This document shows positions 18,901-21,810 of a stretch of 21,810 nucleotides of DNA, one piece after another. Position 1 is the stretch's first letter. Each line of letters opens with the position of its first letter. Source of the stretch: JBFKOL01 sp041628815 (GTDB lineage Bacteria > Bacteroidota > Bacteroidia > Chitinophagales > Saprospiraceae); contig JBFKOL010000032.1 of the NCBI GenBank assembly GCA_041628815.1, positions 1-21,810 on the forward strand, in the 5' to 3' direction. The position numbers and the translations under genes are program-made. A model generated the notes under the pieces. It was not told the origin of the DNA. It was given only the letters and a program-made list of their open reading frames with translations, and did no database searches.

Positions 18901-21810
18901 TCCGTCCCAACGATACATTGGTCGTGCGGCTGGTCGTCGAGGTAGACCCCAATGCCTTAGATGAGAACCGGGACGGTGTGCCCGATGCCCTGTTCAACCA
19001 GGCCCGCATCACGGGACGCGATCCGCGCGGCGGCATCGTATCGGACCTGTCCGACAGCGGTATAGACCCGGAATCCAACAACCCGGATGCACCGAACGAC
19101 TCGGGCATGATGGATGACCCCACACCGGTCGAAATACCCGTGATCAACGTGGCCAAGACCGTGACGAGCTACGACCCGCCCGCCAGTGGCACACCGGGCA
19201 ATCTGGACGTCACCTTCGAGCTGAACATCAGCAATACGGGCAACGTGACCATGGTCAACCTTCAGCTTGCCGACACGATGGACCTGGCCGAACACTTCGG
19301 TCTGGCCTACGTAGGATTAAGTGACGGATCCTCTGTGCGTATCACAGCATCGACTTCCACCACCGATCCCGGAATCAATGCCGGATTTGATGGCTTTGCC
19401 ACAGGTGATGCAAACATCTTCGACGGCGTCTCCGGCGAACTCAAACCTGGCGAACACATAATTATTGAAATCAAAGTAGAGATCGACCCGGCGGCGGTAG
19501 ATGATTCCACGGAATTGTACAACCAGGCCACATCCTACGGACTGGGCATTTCGCAATATCCCAAACAGAATGGCCCCGGAGGCCTGCCTGCTACACGGGA
19601 GATTGGAGTCTATTCCGATGGCTCCGACAGCGGTATGGATCCCGAGTCCGACAATGACGATGACAGTCAAGATACCCCGACATTGATCATACCGTGCATT
19701 TATGATCCCAGCGTAGCATGTGTGGGAGAGGTAAACCTTTCTCTTGATGCCAATTGCGTGTCTCAGGTGACTCCAAGTTTGGTAAATGCCGGCATTCCAA
19801 AAGTGTGCGAGACATTGTACATTCTCCATCTTTTCGATGAGTATGGCGAGCCTTTGGGCAGCAATAAGATCCATCCGGGTATGGCCGGTACCACGATCAA
19901 ATACCAGTTGCGGTTCTTTGATTCCGACATCGTATGCTGGGGCTATATCCACCTCGAAGACAAGACGCCACCCGTTCTTCACTGTGTGGATGATACGGTA
20001 AGTTGTATTGATCTTATCCACTTCACAGGTCCGGAGGTGATCGGCGAATGCAAGCCCGTGGAATTCATAGAAATCGATGAGGGCTTTGAAGAGATATGTG
20101 GTGATCCGTTGGTGAAGAAGGTATTTACGCGCACCTACATCGCCATAGATCAAGCGGGCAACCGCTCCGAGCCCTGCACACAGCGCATCTACCTCGAAAG
20201 GGTGGACTTCGCTTCGAAGGTCATGAGCGGCATGGTTAAAATACCCGGCGATGTCACGCTCGACTGCGGCACCCCGGGACTGTACGATGAAGATGGTCAT
20301 GTCTCCGTCCTCCTTAGCGGTGTACCGACATGGCACGGTGTTTCGCTGCTCGACCAGTCCTCCTGGGACATCTGCAAGATCGGCGTCACCTACGACGACC
20401 TGTTGCTGATCGACACGGACTGCGAGAAAAAATACGTACGCACCTGGAAATTGTACGAATGGGTCTGCGGCGAAGAGCCCGATCCCGTGACCGCCACCCA
20501 GTTTATCCGCATCACCGACGACGAGGCGCCACGCATCGATATAGGCCACGACAAGCTTGTCTTCAGCATTGACCGCTACGGCTGTGAAGCCTTTGTATCG
20601 CTGCCCGAGGCCTTGCTCGACGACAACTGCCAGAAAACCGAGGACATCAAGGTGTCTGTCATCCATCCGGGCGGCAACATCGACGGCAACGGCGGAGCGG
20701 CACTGTTTGGGCTGGGTGTTTCCGAGGTGGTATATGTCGCCGAGGACGACTGTCACAACCAGTCGCGCGACACCCTGTACATCGAGGTGATCGACGAAGG
20801 TCCACCGGTGGCCATCTGCCTCGAATACACCGTGGTCTCGATCGACGATACGATCGTCCGCGTACCTGCCGTAGACTTTGACCTTGGCAGCTACGATGCC
20901 TGTGGTCCCGTGAAGCTGGAAGTAAGACGCATGGATGCAACCTGCAACGACGATGATGCCGCATTCGGCGATTATGTGCACTTCTGCTGTGCCGATGCAG
21001 GAAAACAGGTACAGGTTGTGCTGAGGGTCACCGACCACGACGGCAACCGGAACGAATGCATGGTAGCTGTAGACGTACAGGACAAGAGTCCGGCGAGAGT
21101 CCTGTGTCTCCCGGATATAACGGTACGGTGCGGCTTTAACTTCGGACCGCCTTCGACATTCGGATGGATTCGCCCCGAGCACGAACAGCAATCCATCGAC
21201 ATCCACGAAGACTTCCTGGTCAGCGCGACGGGCGACCTGCGCGACGGCGTCTACTTCGACGACTGTGGCGCCACGGTCCGCGAACTCGAGCCCGAAGACC
21301 TCAGGGATCAATGTGGCCGGGGACTGTACATCCGCACGCTCGTGGTGACCGATGCTGCCGGAATAGCGACGACCTGCCGCCAGGAGATCCGTTTTGTAGC
21401 CGACGAAGAACTCGATCCGCTGGTATGGACTTTCTTCCCGGCCGATGCCAATGTGGAGGGCTGCGGCGATACCGAAATGCTGCACCCCGACTTCCTGGGT
21501 AAGCCTGCGGTCAGCGAGCGCACCTGCGCACAGGTCGGTATGACCTATGAAGACACTTATTACGAAAAAGAACCGACGAGCCCGCACTGCCTGCTGGTCG
21601 AGCGCACCTGGTCGGTCATCGACTGGTGCTACAGCGGTGGAAGGATCGTGCTGCAGGACATCCAGTATCTCAAGGTGAACGATACCGCGCCGCCGGTCAT
21701 CGCGGGCGAATGTGATATGTTGCGCTTCAATGCCGGCGAGGAATGCGAACCCGTGCTGGTGCGGATTGAGAATGCGGCCGAAGACTGCATCGACGAAGAC
21801 CGCTTGCGAT
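6924..21810 (+). CDS. Giant multidomain secreted repeat protein (5' part, continues beyond right edge)
   Basis: One reading frame stays open from the ATG at 6924 to the right edge: 14,887 bases, at least 4,962 residues, roughly 500 kDa so far. The ATG is the first after an in-frame TGA at 6894-6896. A basic N-terminus (SRRSHSPIRFSANSFRF) precedes a hydrophobic segment at residues 24-39, an atypical signal peptide or membrane anchor. Then follow a conserved N-terminal module (95-472), Ig/PKD-like domains (473-663), an SdrD-B-like domain (669-752), a DNRLRE-like domain (759-920), four cadherin-like repeats (969-1410), seven DUF11-like repeats (1411-2631), seven Ig-like repeats (2632-3340), five more DUF11-like repeats (3341-4257) and an HYR-like region to the edge. 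This architecture fits large Bacteroidota cell-surface or adhesion proteins; export by T9SS is inferred, since the C-terminus is missing. No enzyme activity is established. Asp-rich junctions suggest calcium-stiffened rods. GC content rises from about one third in some N-terminal stretches to about 60 percent near the right edge. Confidence 0.93.
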   Translation, partial: MSRLNTSRRSHSPIRFSANSFRFYSLIIGLFSSITLVAINPERAKGILSSILKHENQDLRAVQAGDQHSGDLDDVIQDMFGAPASLLSSTETISPGSLIINMGAEPQTIANGLKPYGLIFDLIKNHGVSVKWVINPSKSSNKNTGFDDIDFSYNGIDFKSGAFVIPSVFRSAEVNAAINNWISQGVVAITTTSALDLPVFTTLTNAPNWTLDAANGSKVIAGLSSAGIPEFNDELEMDPNYRFKPPDQLDCCDYLYVMPHADPEWATHSNLYTWTQAKPTGCRGWVWSACHAVSALENSFDYITPDPTRQMNFLVDTAFTADPNNDPWGENSAVLWGDHDDGDGDYVYDNAYVTDPFMQFMGKLDGAQESGSESLYMPYASTDWRSSTSVAIYDDPHPDTEPGGIAEGNKPAKLVYGPAFGVGTKSDYSTGNGWVMYEAQHSIGGNEPEFVAAYRAFFNFSFMAALERGADVDYVMMPPDSIIQGTSIDLSAIATNSQPQYTFEWSISPNVGSFSSNPQMTMESDTAKTVYTSPTNTSTVNAIISLSVRDNCSIVKRINANVVLKPTPPSPPTCSNSIVSIAPNASTEIDLTTLATDINGDLQPSGFSITTNPTVGSVAINASAIAKYIPKFNYVGLDSFRFSATDNAGNTCIGKVTVNISCPTGPSTNQIWGTVYYDGSEDGISNELDYGYPLGATIRLYQDNGTKGKYEPGTDVELTTISPDISDSSGVFNFNINNFYSITLKDSITADANTANEKSNNDIKIDQSDFDLNNTDHSYAAFRFTDLNIPQGANITNAYMSLYNKDNETSTSSSFQIVAMDTADAPAILQTTSYLSNVYNDSSTVSSVPWNISGDLSADTRYHSPDLSSIVQEIVSKPGWSSGNAITFVIDNDPAGNDDIKFHYSNAGVPKQPHLIVAYSIDTLHYLVRLDTASVPANIDTTSKTVLSTFFTGHGQSTCAMDFGLTEPNNPPEALDITFGPIISCADTTMIDTFLVSDPDLEQSVDSFTITALPSPSGKLFVNGTTEIATAPFGLSVQDMKSLRFLPAPGYTGEVIFTYTATDNDPDPATSLNATYTIVVNNCPPITLDDTNAPLSSSSGNTLLSELLSGTDSDGAVVSFEINSLPPSNTGLLLFNGVPLGVGQVIDTADVDLLSFTPNGSFIGNASFTFSAIDDDASKDLSPATYTIPIANTAPKAVNVQNPTHILDTGEVRLITPLLGTDVDGVVEKFVIASLPASGLLIVGMDTLAVNDTLTASQAAMIKYDPESGYSGTVMFTYNSIDDLGAVSAASGIYSIMVTRAPEAQDVINDIILYNDPPTPIDSLIATDDDSIASYLFCEIPDESLGIIYFLRNETDTMFLIARDYLTRDEMKTMWFEPAGNQPSDIMLNYAVEDNCGFIAKAEYVIPFKKFEISLAKSLSGHPVKDKTTGFFKTTFKYKLKNEGSEDLDSLSLTDDFASQFGAAFKGLSTMPPNIMLNGPTGTGGPDTSFTGTGSHTELLDRSGKLLPGDTLSVTVEVLIDPSSGKVPLKNQAVASGLPVDDMGNPFKDAKGNEYGFVMDVSDSGKNPSGVNDGELGAQMGSTSDSTVLYLPDVSVTKGIADGKLLSSGNIEVRFDFEVLNTGNTWLTNLSLVDSLHFMPVSPSITVSNVDATSPPLKNTNYDGIGNNDLLAGSAADTLKNGESFRVELVVQVTPENLMSIAPAFNMAMVRGDIIDSSGPITGFSSISDLSDDVTGSAAGGDPASTNSDGLGDQGTFDDPTPLTVPIVGASKHVSRIEDASSGINGNADVTFKVTLKNLGSDTLYNISAMDSMFSQMGGTGGGFVRVVTGPSVLSMESASSQLPTVNKSYGPDVHANLLSGTDGIMAPGDSVTISVEVELDPNASNAPIPLNNQVVASGKNSYGTVVSVHSDSGSDPSTSNPGAPGDSGGIEDPTPVSISRIGLAKQLLATNFKGDNYEVTFRLTLQNIGNDTLTCVTLVEDLNDEFGAAFVDFDSTTLTVDTSGVTGIPPVLNTSYDGGQAVSDSIYNFASGGVLAPNDVIKIDLSVVINPNASGLELPGDLINQAEAAAKDSDNTSVRDLSDSGSDPDGNNEGESGDTGTKDDPTPLPAIGVAKETGKIAGPYSSGHYDVTFNLNVKNTGTDTLDLTGLTDDLAYQLGDAFQSVVSVSTPVTNSLTTPMPVINPDYDGGVTNDSLFAFSQNTRLAPLDTIAFAMVIRINPAKTDTVLHNQAKAFGLGQSGFLIQDFSDSGMSPSGSNENAPGDTGGSGDPSPIVISSIGLAKTITNVDDTPSSGAIGNYNITFQLSIENTGTVNLSNPSLVEDLESQLGGAFVKVVAGPSITFSNAAQSPMVNNAYNGIAPNDSIFNNTSNGLLNPSDSMVIELTIEIDPNKGPQPLANQASIHMTAVDALNHPLKDEHGNEIFAVDLSDSGSDTRSANSTDDDDMGTKDDPTRIVLPQLASTKAILDTEFIAAGSHRALTFEIMAVNTGSDTVKNLVVRDDVAAQFGTVFVSADGSDITLIKEKVQLSGSVSSTYNGMSNDTLYSGATLAPNDSVVIRFVVEVDPDASGGPDPLLNSATVEGMGTQSGETTVDSTDAATPQNPSVEGSNPDGPGNSGGINDPLNINIPVGAINDTVTTASNVPVDIAVIDNDIEGLTGFDPGSIDTIAGAGPANGTVSIDPSSGEMTYTPGEYYAGSDQFDYVVCDSISPNPNCDTATVFITVKSEPVVAVNNTDTTLANTPVAIHVLDNDTIGLVGLNFSTLDTIAGQGPQNGTVVINMNGTVTYTPAINFTGIDSFAYVICDSIQPTPNCDTAVATVLIPLTPIDAVDDNFTSRPFNGLDGGRTGYILANDSLGPAAVDSADITLTAVIAGTTDTGQVYLDLSDGTVIIEPNTAAGTYHVEYSICENLNPVNCDTAHVIVTVDPAPIDAIDNDFTSMPFNGLDGGSTTSILTNDSLNHAPLDPDEVTLTPVYAGTTDTSQVYLNPSTGIVVVDPNTPAGDYDVKYSICEILNPANCDTATVTVTVEAAPIDAVDDDFTSIPVNGLDGGRTPSILGNDSLNHFAVDTKDITLTSVYTGTTDSSQVYLDPAKGTVVIDPNTPAGDYDVVYSICEKLNPTNCDTATVTVTVEAAPIDAVDDDFTLIPVNGLDGGRTPSILGNDSLNHFAVDTKDITLTPVYTGTTDSSQVYLDPATGTVVIDPNTPAGDYDVVYSICEKLNPTNCDTATVMVTVVPAAIDAVDDDYTAHAFDGLGGAVTPFILANDSLNSQVVDSADITLTPVLSGTTDSMKVYLDPLSGTVVIAPGTPSGNYDVVYSICEKLNPANCDTATVSLTVAVPIVALTKSIVSIDYPSATGNHSHTDVTFELIIQSTGTDTLHTVQLKDDFKHQLGPEFVQVIQSETQIISQQSQISAAINPYFDGDANDSLFIESPLLAQGDSVVVRITAAIDPNAIAMSRPLLNQASASAIGNIAKTVIGDLSDAATPGHADPSGTNPDGPGDTGGKDDPLEIWVPMLGMTKQLVGIDNPSDSGLEDHIDVTYEFHVKNTGNDTLDLVQIVDDLDGQIGDAFVSITGVPVVVDQHSLVAPVINTDYDGANNDSLFAARAVLAPNDFIKVRVTAVLEPLVTASSLEFSNQALAVGQGRHADSPVGDPHADVDLYNVSSGYVPSLRYNAADVSDSGDRTESSNPDSPDDKLSEDDPTIGHIPMAGLAKDVVDVRASSSNEVGNFDITYEFVYRNTGNTDLTNIQIEDDLRAQLTDAFVRVVDPAEYDHLATNPQIISSGADTDPLVNTKYTGEAPFTGLFIDKTGLLKPDSQIVVHLVVEINPNANVMVDTLFNQAIATANGANDDGFPAYDMSDYGDDPEGNNNDIGGRGTKKDPTPLNLSDMNVAKAVVGIGAATSGSPGNANVEFEFRIKNKGNEDVTQIGLTDDLAAQLGDAFVQLPSSTDIGVHNPRIVASSAHVTPTLNASYDGTFSNDQIFNEDGVLRPNDTLVVRLVVEVDPNALDENRDGVPDALFNQARITGRDPRGGIVSDLSDSGIDPESNNPDAPNDSGMMDDPTPVEIPVINVAKTVTSYDPPASGTPGNLDVTFELNISNTGNVTMVNLQLADTMDLAEHFGLAYVGLSDGSSVRITASTSTTDPGINAGFDGFATGDANIFDGVSGELKPGEHIIIEIKVEIDPAAVDDSTELYNQATSYGLGISQYPKQNGPGGLPATREIGVYSDGSDSGMDPESDNDDDSQDTPTLIIPCIYDPSVACVGEVNLSLDANCVSQVTPSLVNAGIPKVCETLYILHLFDEYGEPLGSNKIHPGMAGTTIKYQLRFFDSDIVCWGYIHLEDKTPPVLHCVDDTVSCIDLIHFTGPEVIGECKPVEFIEIDEGFEEICGDPLVKKVFTRTYIAIDQAGNRSEPCTQRIYLERVDFASKVMSGMVKIPGDVTLDCGTPGLYDEDGHVSVLLSGVPTWHGVSLLDQSSWDICKIGVTYDDLLLIDTDCEKKYVRTWKLYEWVCGEEPDPVTATQFIRITDDEAPRIDIGHDKLVFSIDRYGCEAFVSLPEALLDDNCQKTEDIKVSVIHPGGNIDGNGGAALFGLGVSEVVYVAEDDCHNQSRDTLYIEVIDEGPPVAICLEYTVVSIDDTIVRVPAVDFDLGSYDACGPVKLEVRRMDATCNDDDAAFGDYVHFCCADAGKQVQVVLRVTDHDGNRNECMVAVDVQDKSPARVLCLPDITVRCGFNFGPPSTFGWIRPEHEQQSIDIHEDFLVSATGDLRDGVYFDDCGATVRELEPEDLRDQCGRGLYIRTLVVTDAAGIATTCRQEIRFVADEELDPLVWTFFPADANVEGCGDTEMLHPDFLGKPAVSERTCAQVGMTYEDTYYEKEPTSPHCLLVERTWSVIDWCYSGGRIVLQDIQYLKVNDTAPPVIAGECDMLRFNAGEECEPVLVRIENAAEDCIDEDRLR
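7206..8339 (+). other. Conserved N-terminal module of the giant protein (residues 95-472)
   Basis: This segment is not a beta-sandwich repeat but a mixed alpha/beta sequence. Distinct motifs are GAEPQTIANGLKPYGLIFDL (103-122), SVKWVINPSKSS (129-140), DCCDYLYVMPHADPEWATHS (250-269), GWVWSACHAVSALEN (284-298) and the Asp/Gly-rich DHDDGDGDYVYD (338-349). I recall similar segments at the start of other large Bacteroidota surface proteins but cannot name the family with certainty. The SACHAVSALE segment resembles the nucleophile turn of class I glutamine amidotransferase-like folds (ThuA/GATase); this is speculative and no substrate is implied. Confidence 0.6.
8340..8914 (+). other. Two Ig/PKD-like domains of the giant protein
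   Basis: Residues 473-567 (MMPPDSIIQGTSIDLSAIA, then YTFEWSISP and AIISLSVRDNCS) resemble a PKD/Ig-like fold. Residues 574-663 resemble a cadherin-like Ig domain of the kind with the pattern 'VGSVAIN... YIPKFNYVGLDSFRFSATDN'. A proline-rich linker (KPTPPSPPT) separates them. A structural spacer role is expected from these families. Confidence 0.6.
8928..9180 (+). other. SdrD-B-like domain of the giant protein
   Basis: Residues 669-752 begin NQIWGTVYYDGSEDGISNEL and continue GATIRLYQDNGTKGKYEPG, matching the SdrD-B/SpaA-like pattern 'I-G-V-D-ng--D...GV-V-L--' seen in surface proteins of many bacteria. Such domains are calcium-binding or structural stalk modules. They are common next to DUF11 repeats. 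Confidence 0.6.
9198..9684 (+). other. DNRLRE-like domain of the giant protein
   Basis: Residues 759-920 contain HSYAAFRFTDLNIPQGANIT, AYMSLYNKDN, DLSSIVQEIVSKPGW, NAITFVIDNDP and PHLIVAYS. The order 'single strand FRF--L-IP--A-I--A-L', 'dissA-V---V---GW-SGN---' and 'P-L-V-Y' is the hallmark of DNRLRE domains, which are extracellular and often linked to carbohydrate-associated proteins. Here the domain sits inside the long stalk, interrupting the SdrD-B-like unit, whose closing part appears to resume at DTLHYLVRLDTASV. Confidence 0.65.
9828..11153 (+). repeat. Four cadherin-like repeats of the giant protein
   Basis: Units of about 110 residues begin near 9828 (NNPPEALDITFGP), 10164 (NNCPPITLDDTN), 10495 (ANTAPKAVNVQN) and 10819 (TRAPEAQDVIND). 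Each ends in a strand such as GYTGEVIFTYTATDND, GNASFTFSAIDDD or GYSGTVMFTYNSIDD. The pattern 'APxAxDv ... LLGTDxDG ... I-sLP-sG-L ... f-P--GysG---FtY---D' is that of bacterial cadherin-like Ig repeats. The fourth is divergent and passes directly into the DUF11-like array. Confidence 0.7.
11154..14816 (+). repeat. First DUF11-like array: seven repeats of about 166-182 residues
   Basis: Units start near 11154, 11700, 12216, 12732, 13248, 13746 and 14292. Each opens with a motif like IGLAKQL or VSVTKGI, then a strand such as YEVTFRLTLQNIGNDTL, then 'L-DDL--QLG-AFV', a 'YDG--NDSLF' turn, an 'L-P-DS--I---V-IDPN' strand and 'L-NQA-A-G'. Each ends in an Asp/Ser/Gly-rich junction such as DLSDSGSDPDG...TKDDPTPL. 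The opening half matches the DUF11/conserved-repeat domain of surface proteins. Protein-level conservation is clear, but nucleotide identity is low, so these are old duplications. Confidence 0.8.
14817..15401 (+). repeat. Two Ig-like repeats with a C-x8-C pair
   Basis: Units at 14817 and 15111 read 'AVNNTDTTLANTPVAIHVLDNDTIGL ... GTV-I----G--TYTP---F-G-DSF-Y--CDSI-P-PNCDTA'. They fit the bacterial Ig-like/cadherin-like class with the LDND motif. Both carry CDSISPNPNC or CDSIQPTPNC, two cysteines eight residues apart, also found with one residue fewer in the five repeats that follow. Confidence 0.7.
15402..16943 (+). repeat. Five tandem 103-residue (309-bp) Ig-like repeats
   Basis: Units start at 15402, 15711, 16020, 16329 and 16638, exactly 309 bases apart with no insertion or deletion. 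Each reads 'IDAVDD-FTS-P-NGLDGG ... ILxNDSL ... ITLTPV-AGTTDSSQVYLDP-TGTVVIDPNTPAGDYDV-YSICE-LNP-NCDTATV'. All five carry a C-x7-C pair (for example CEKLNPTNC). Units 3 and 4 differ at only about 26 of 309 bases by hand count, most changes being near their 3' ends, so this pair is a recent duplication. The fold is inferred to be Ig-like. Confidence 0.85.
16944..19694 (+). repeat. Second DUF11-like array: five repeats
   Basis: Units start near 16944, 17469, 18051, 18588 and 19128, each about 175-194 residues long, with the same organisation as the first array (VAK-V, then VTFEL-I-NTGN, DDL--QLGDAFV, YDG--NDSLF, EVDPNA, LFNQA). Junctions end DDPLEI, DDPTIG, KDPTPL, DDPTPV and TPTLII. The second unit carries an extra segment of about 20 residues (HADSPVGDPHADVDLYNVSS). 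The last unit leads directly into the Cys-containing C-terminal region. Confidence 0.8.
19695..21810 (+). other. HYR-like, Cys-containing C-terminal region of the giant protein
   Basis: From residue 4258 (CIYDPSVACVGEVNLSLDAN) the protein changes to a style typical of Saprospiria surface proteins. Units are delimited by junctions such as VEDKTPPVLHCVDDTVSC-like (near 19956), ITDDEAPRI (20510), VIDEGPPVAICLEY (20787), VQDKSPARVLCLPD (21072) and VNDTAPPVIAGECD (21678). Between them lie YV-ED-CHNQS or VTD-DGNRNEC strands, the HYR-like 'V-A-D--GN---C' pattern. Several conserved cysteines per unit suggest disulfides. The region continues off the right edge, where a sorting domain is expected but not seen. 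Confidence 0.7.

Noticed and set aside
19317..21587. 756-codon open frame on the minus strand
   Set aside because: It is the exact antisense of the giant gene in its GC-rich part. The translation has no recognisable domain, while the plus frame shows HYR-like and DUF11-like repeats, so it is a codon-bias shadow.

Overview
The window looks like a chromosomal segment of a Bacteroidota bacterium, most likely of the Saprospiria (Lewinella/Haliscomenobacter-like). The evidence is the gene order rpmB-rpmG-DUF4295-ftsY, a type IX secretion (T9SS) sorting domain on the protease, promoter boxes of the Bacteroidota TAnnTTTG type, no clear Shine-Dalgarno sequences, a tRNA without an encoded CCA, and a giant multidomain surface protein built from DUF11-like and HYR-like repeats. 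The genus is inferred from protein style, not proven.

Layout. From 1 to 1265 (minus strand) lies a housekeeping cluster: ribosomal proteins L28 and L33, a DUF4295 protein, and, after an intrinsic terminator, the 5' part of ftsY, which runs off the left edge. From 1266 to 2030 there is no protein gene. This stretch carries tRNA-Arg(ACG) on the minus strand with a good upstream promoter, a second copy of the tRNA 3' end 178 bp away, and a GC-rich hairpin. From 2031 to 6458 (minus strand) lies an apparent three-gene operon read right to left: a long signal peptidase I (lepB, GTG start), a secreted beta-propeller-like protein that overlaps it by ATGA, and a subtilisin-like protease with a T9SS sorting domain. 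From 6459 to 6923 there is a divergent intergenic region with a strongly AT-rich block.

From 6924 to the right edge, one uninterrupted plus-strand reading frame covers 14,887 bases (at least 4,962 codons, no stop in the window). It encodes a giant exported protein. In order it has an atypical N-terminal membrane/signal segment, a roughly 380-residue conserved N-terminal module with a Cys-His motif, two Ig/PKD-like domains, an SdrD-B-like domain, a DNRLRE-like domain, four cadherin-like repeats, seven DUF11-like repeats, a block of seven Ig-like repeats with paired cysteines (five of them exactly 309 bp long), five more DUF11-like repeats, and a Cys-containing HYR-like region that continues past the window. 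Many open frames on the opposite strand (the largest 756 codons) and in other plus frames are shadows of this gene.

How the genes work together. lepB, the propeller protein and the protease are all export-related, and the giant protein is itself an export substrate, probably of T9SS, although its C-terminus is not visible. I do not see a defence system, CRISPR array, insertion sequence or intact mobile element. The most unusual content is the repeat architecture and internal evolution of the giant protein, followed by the duplicated tRNA end.
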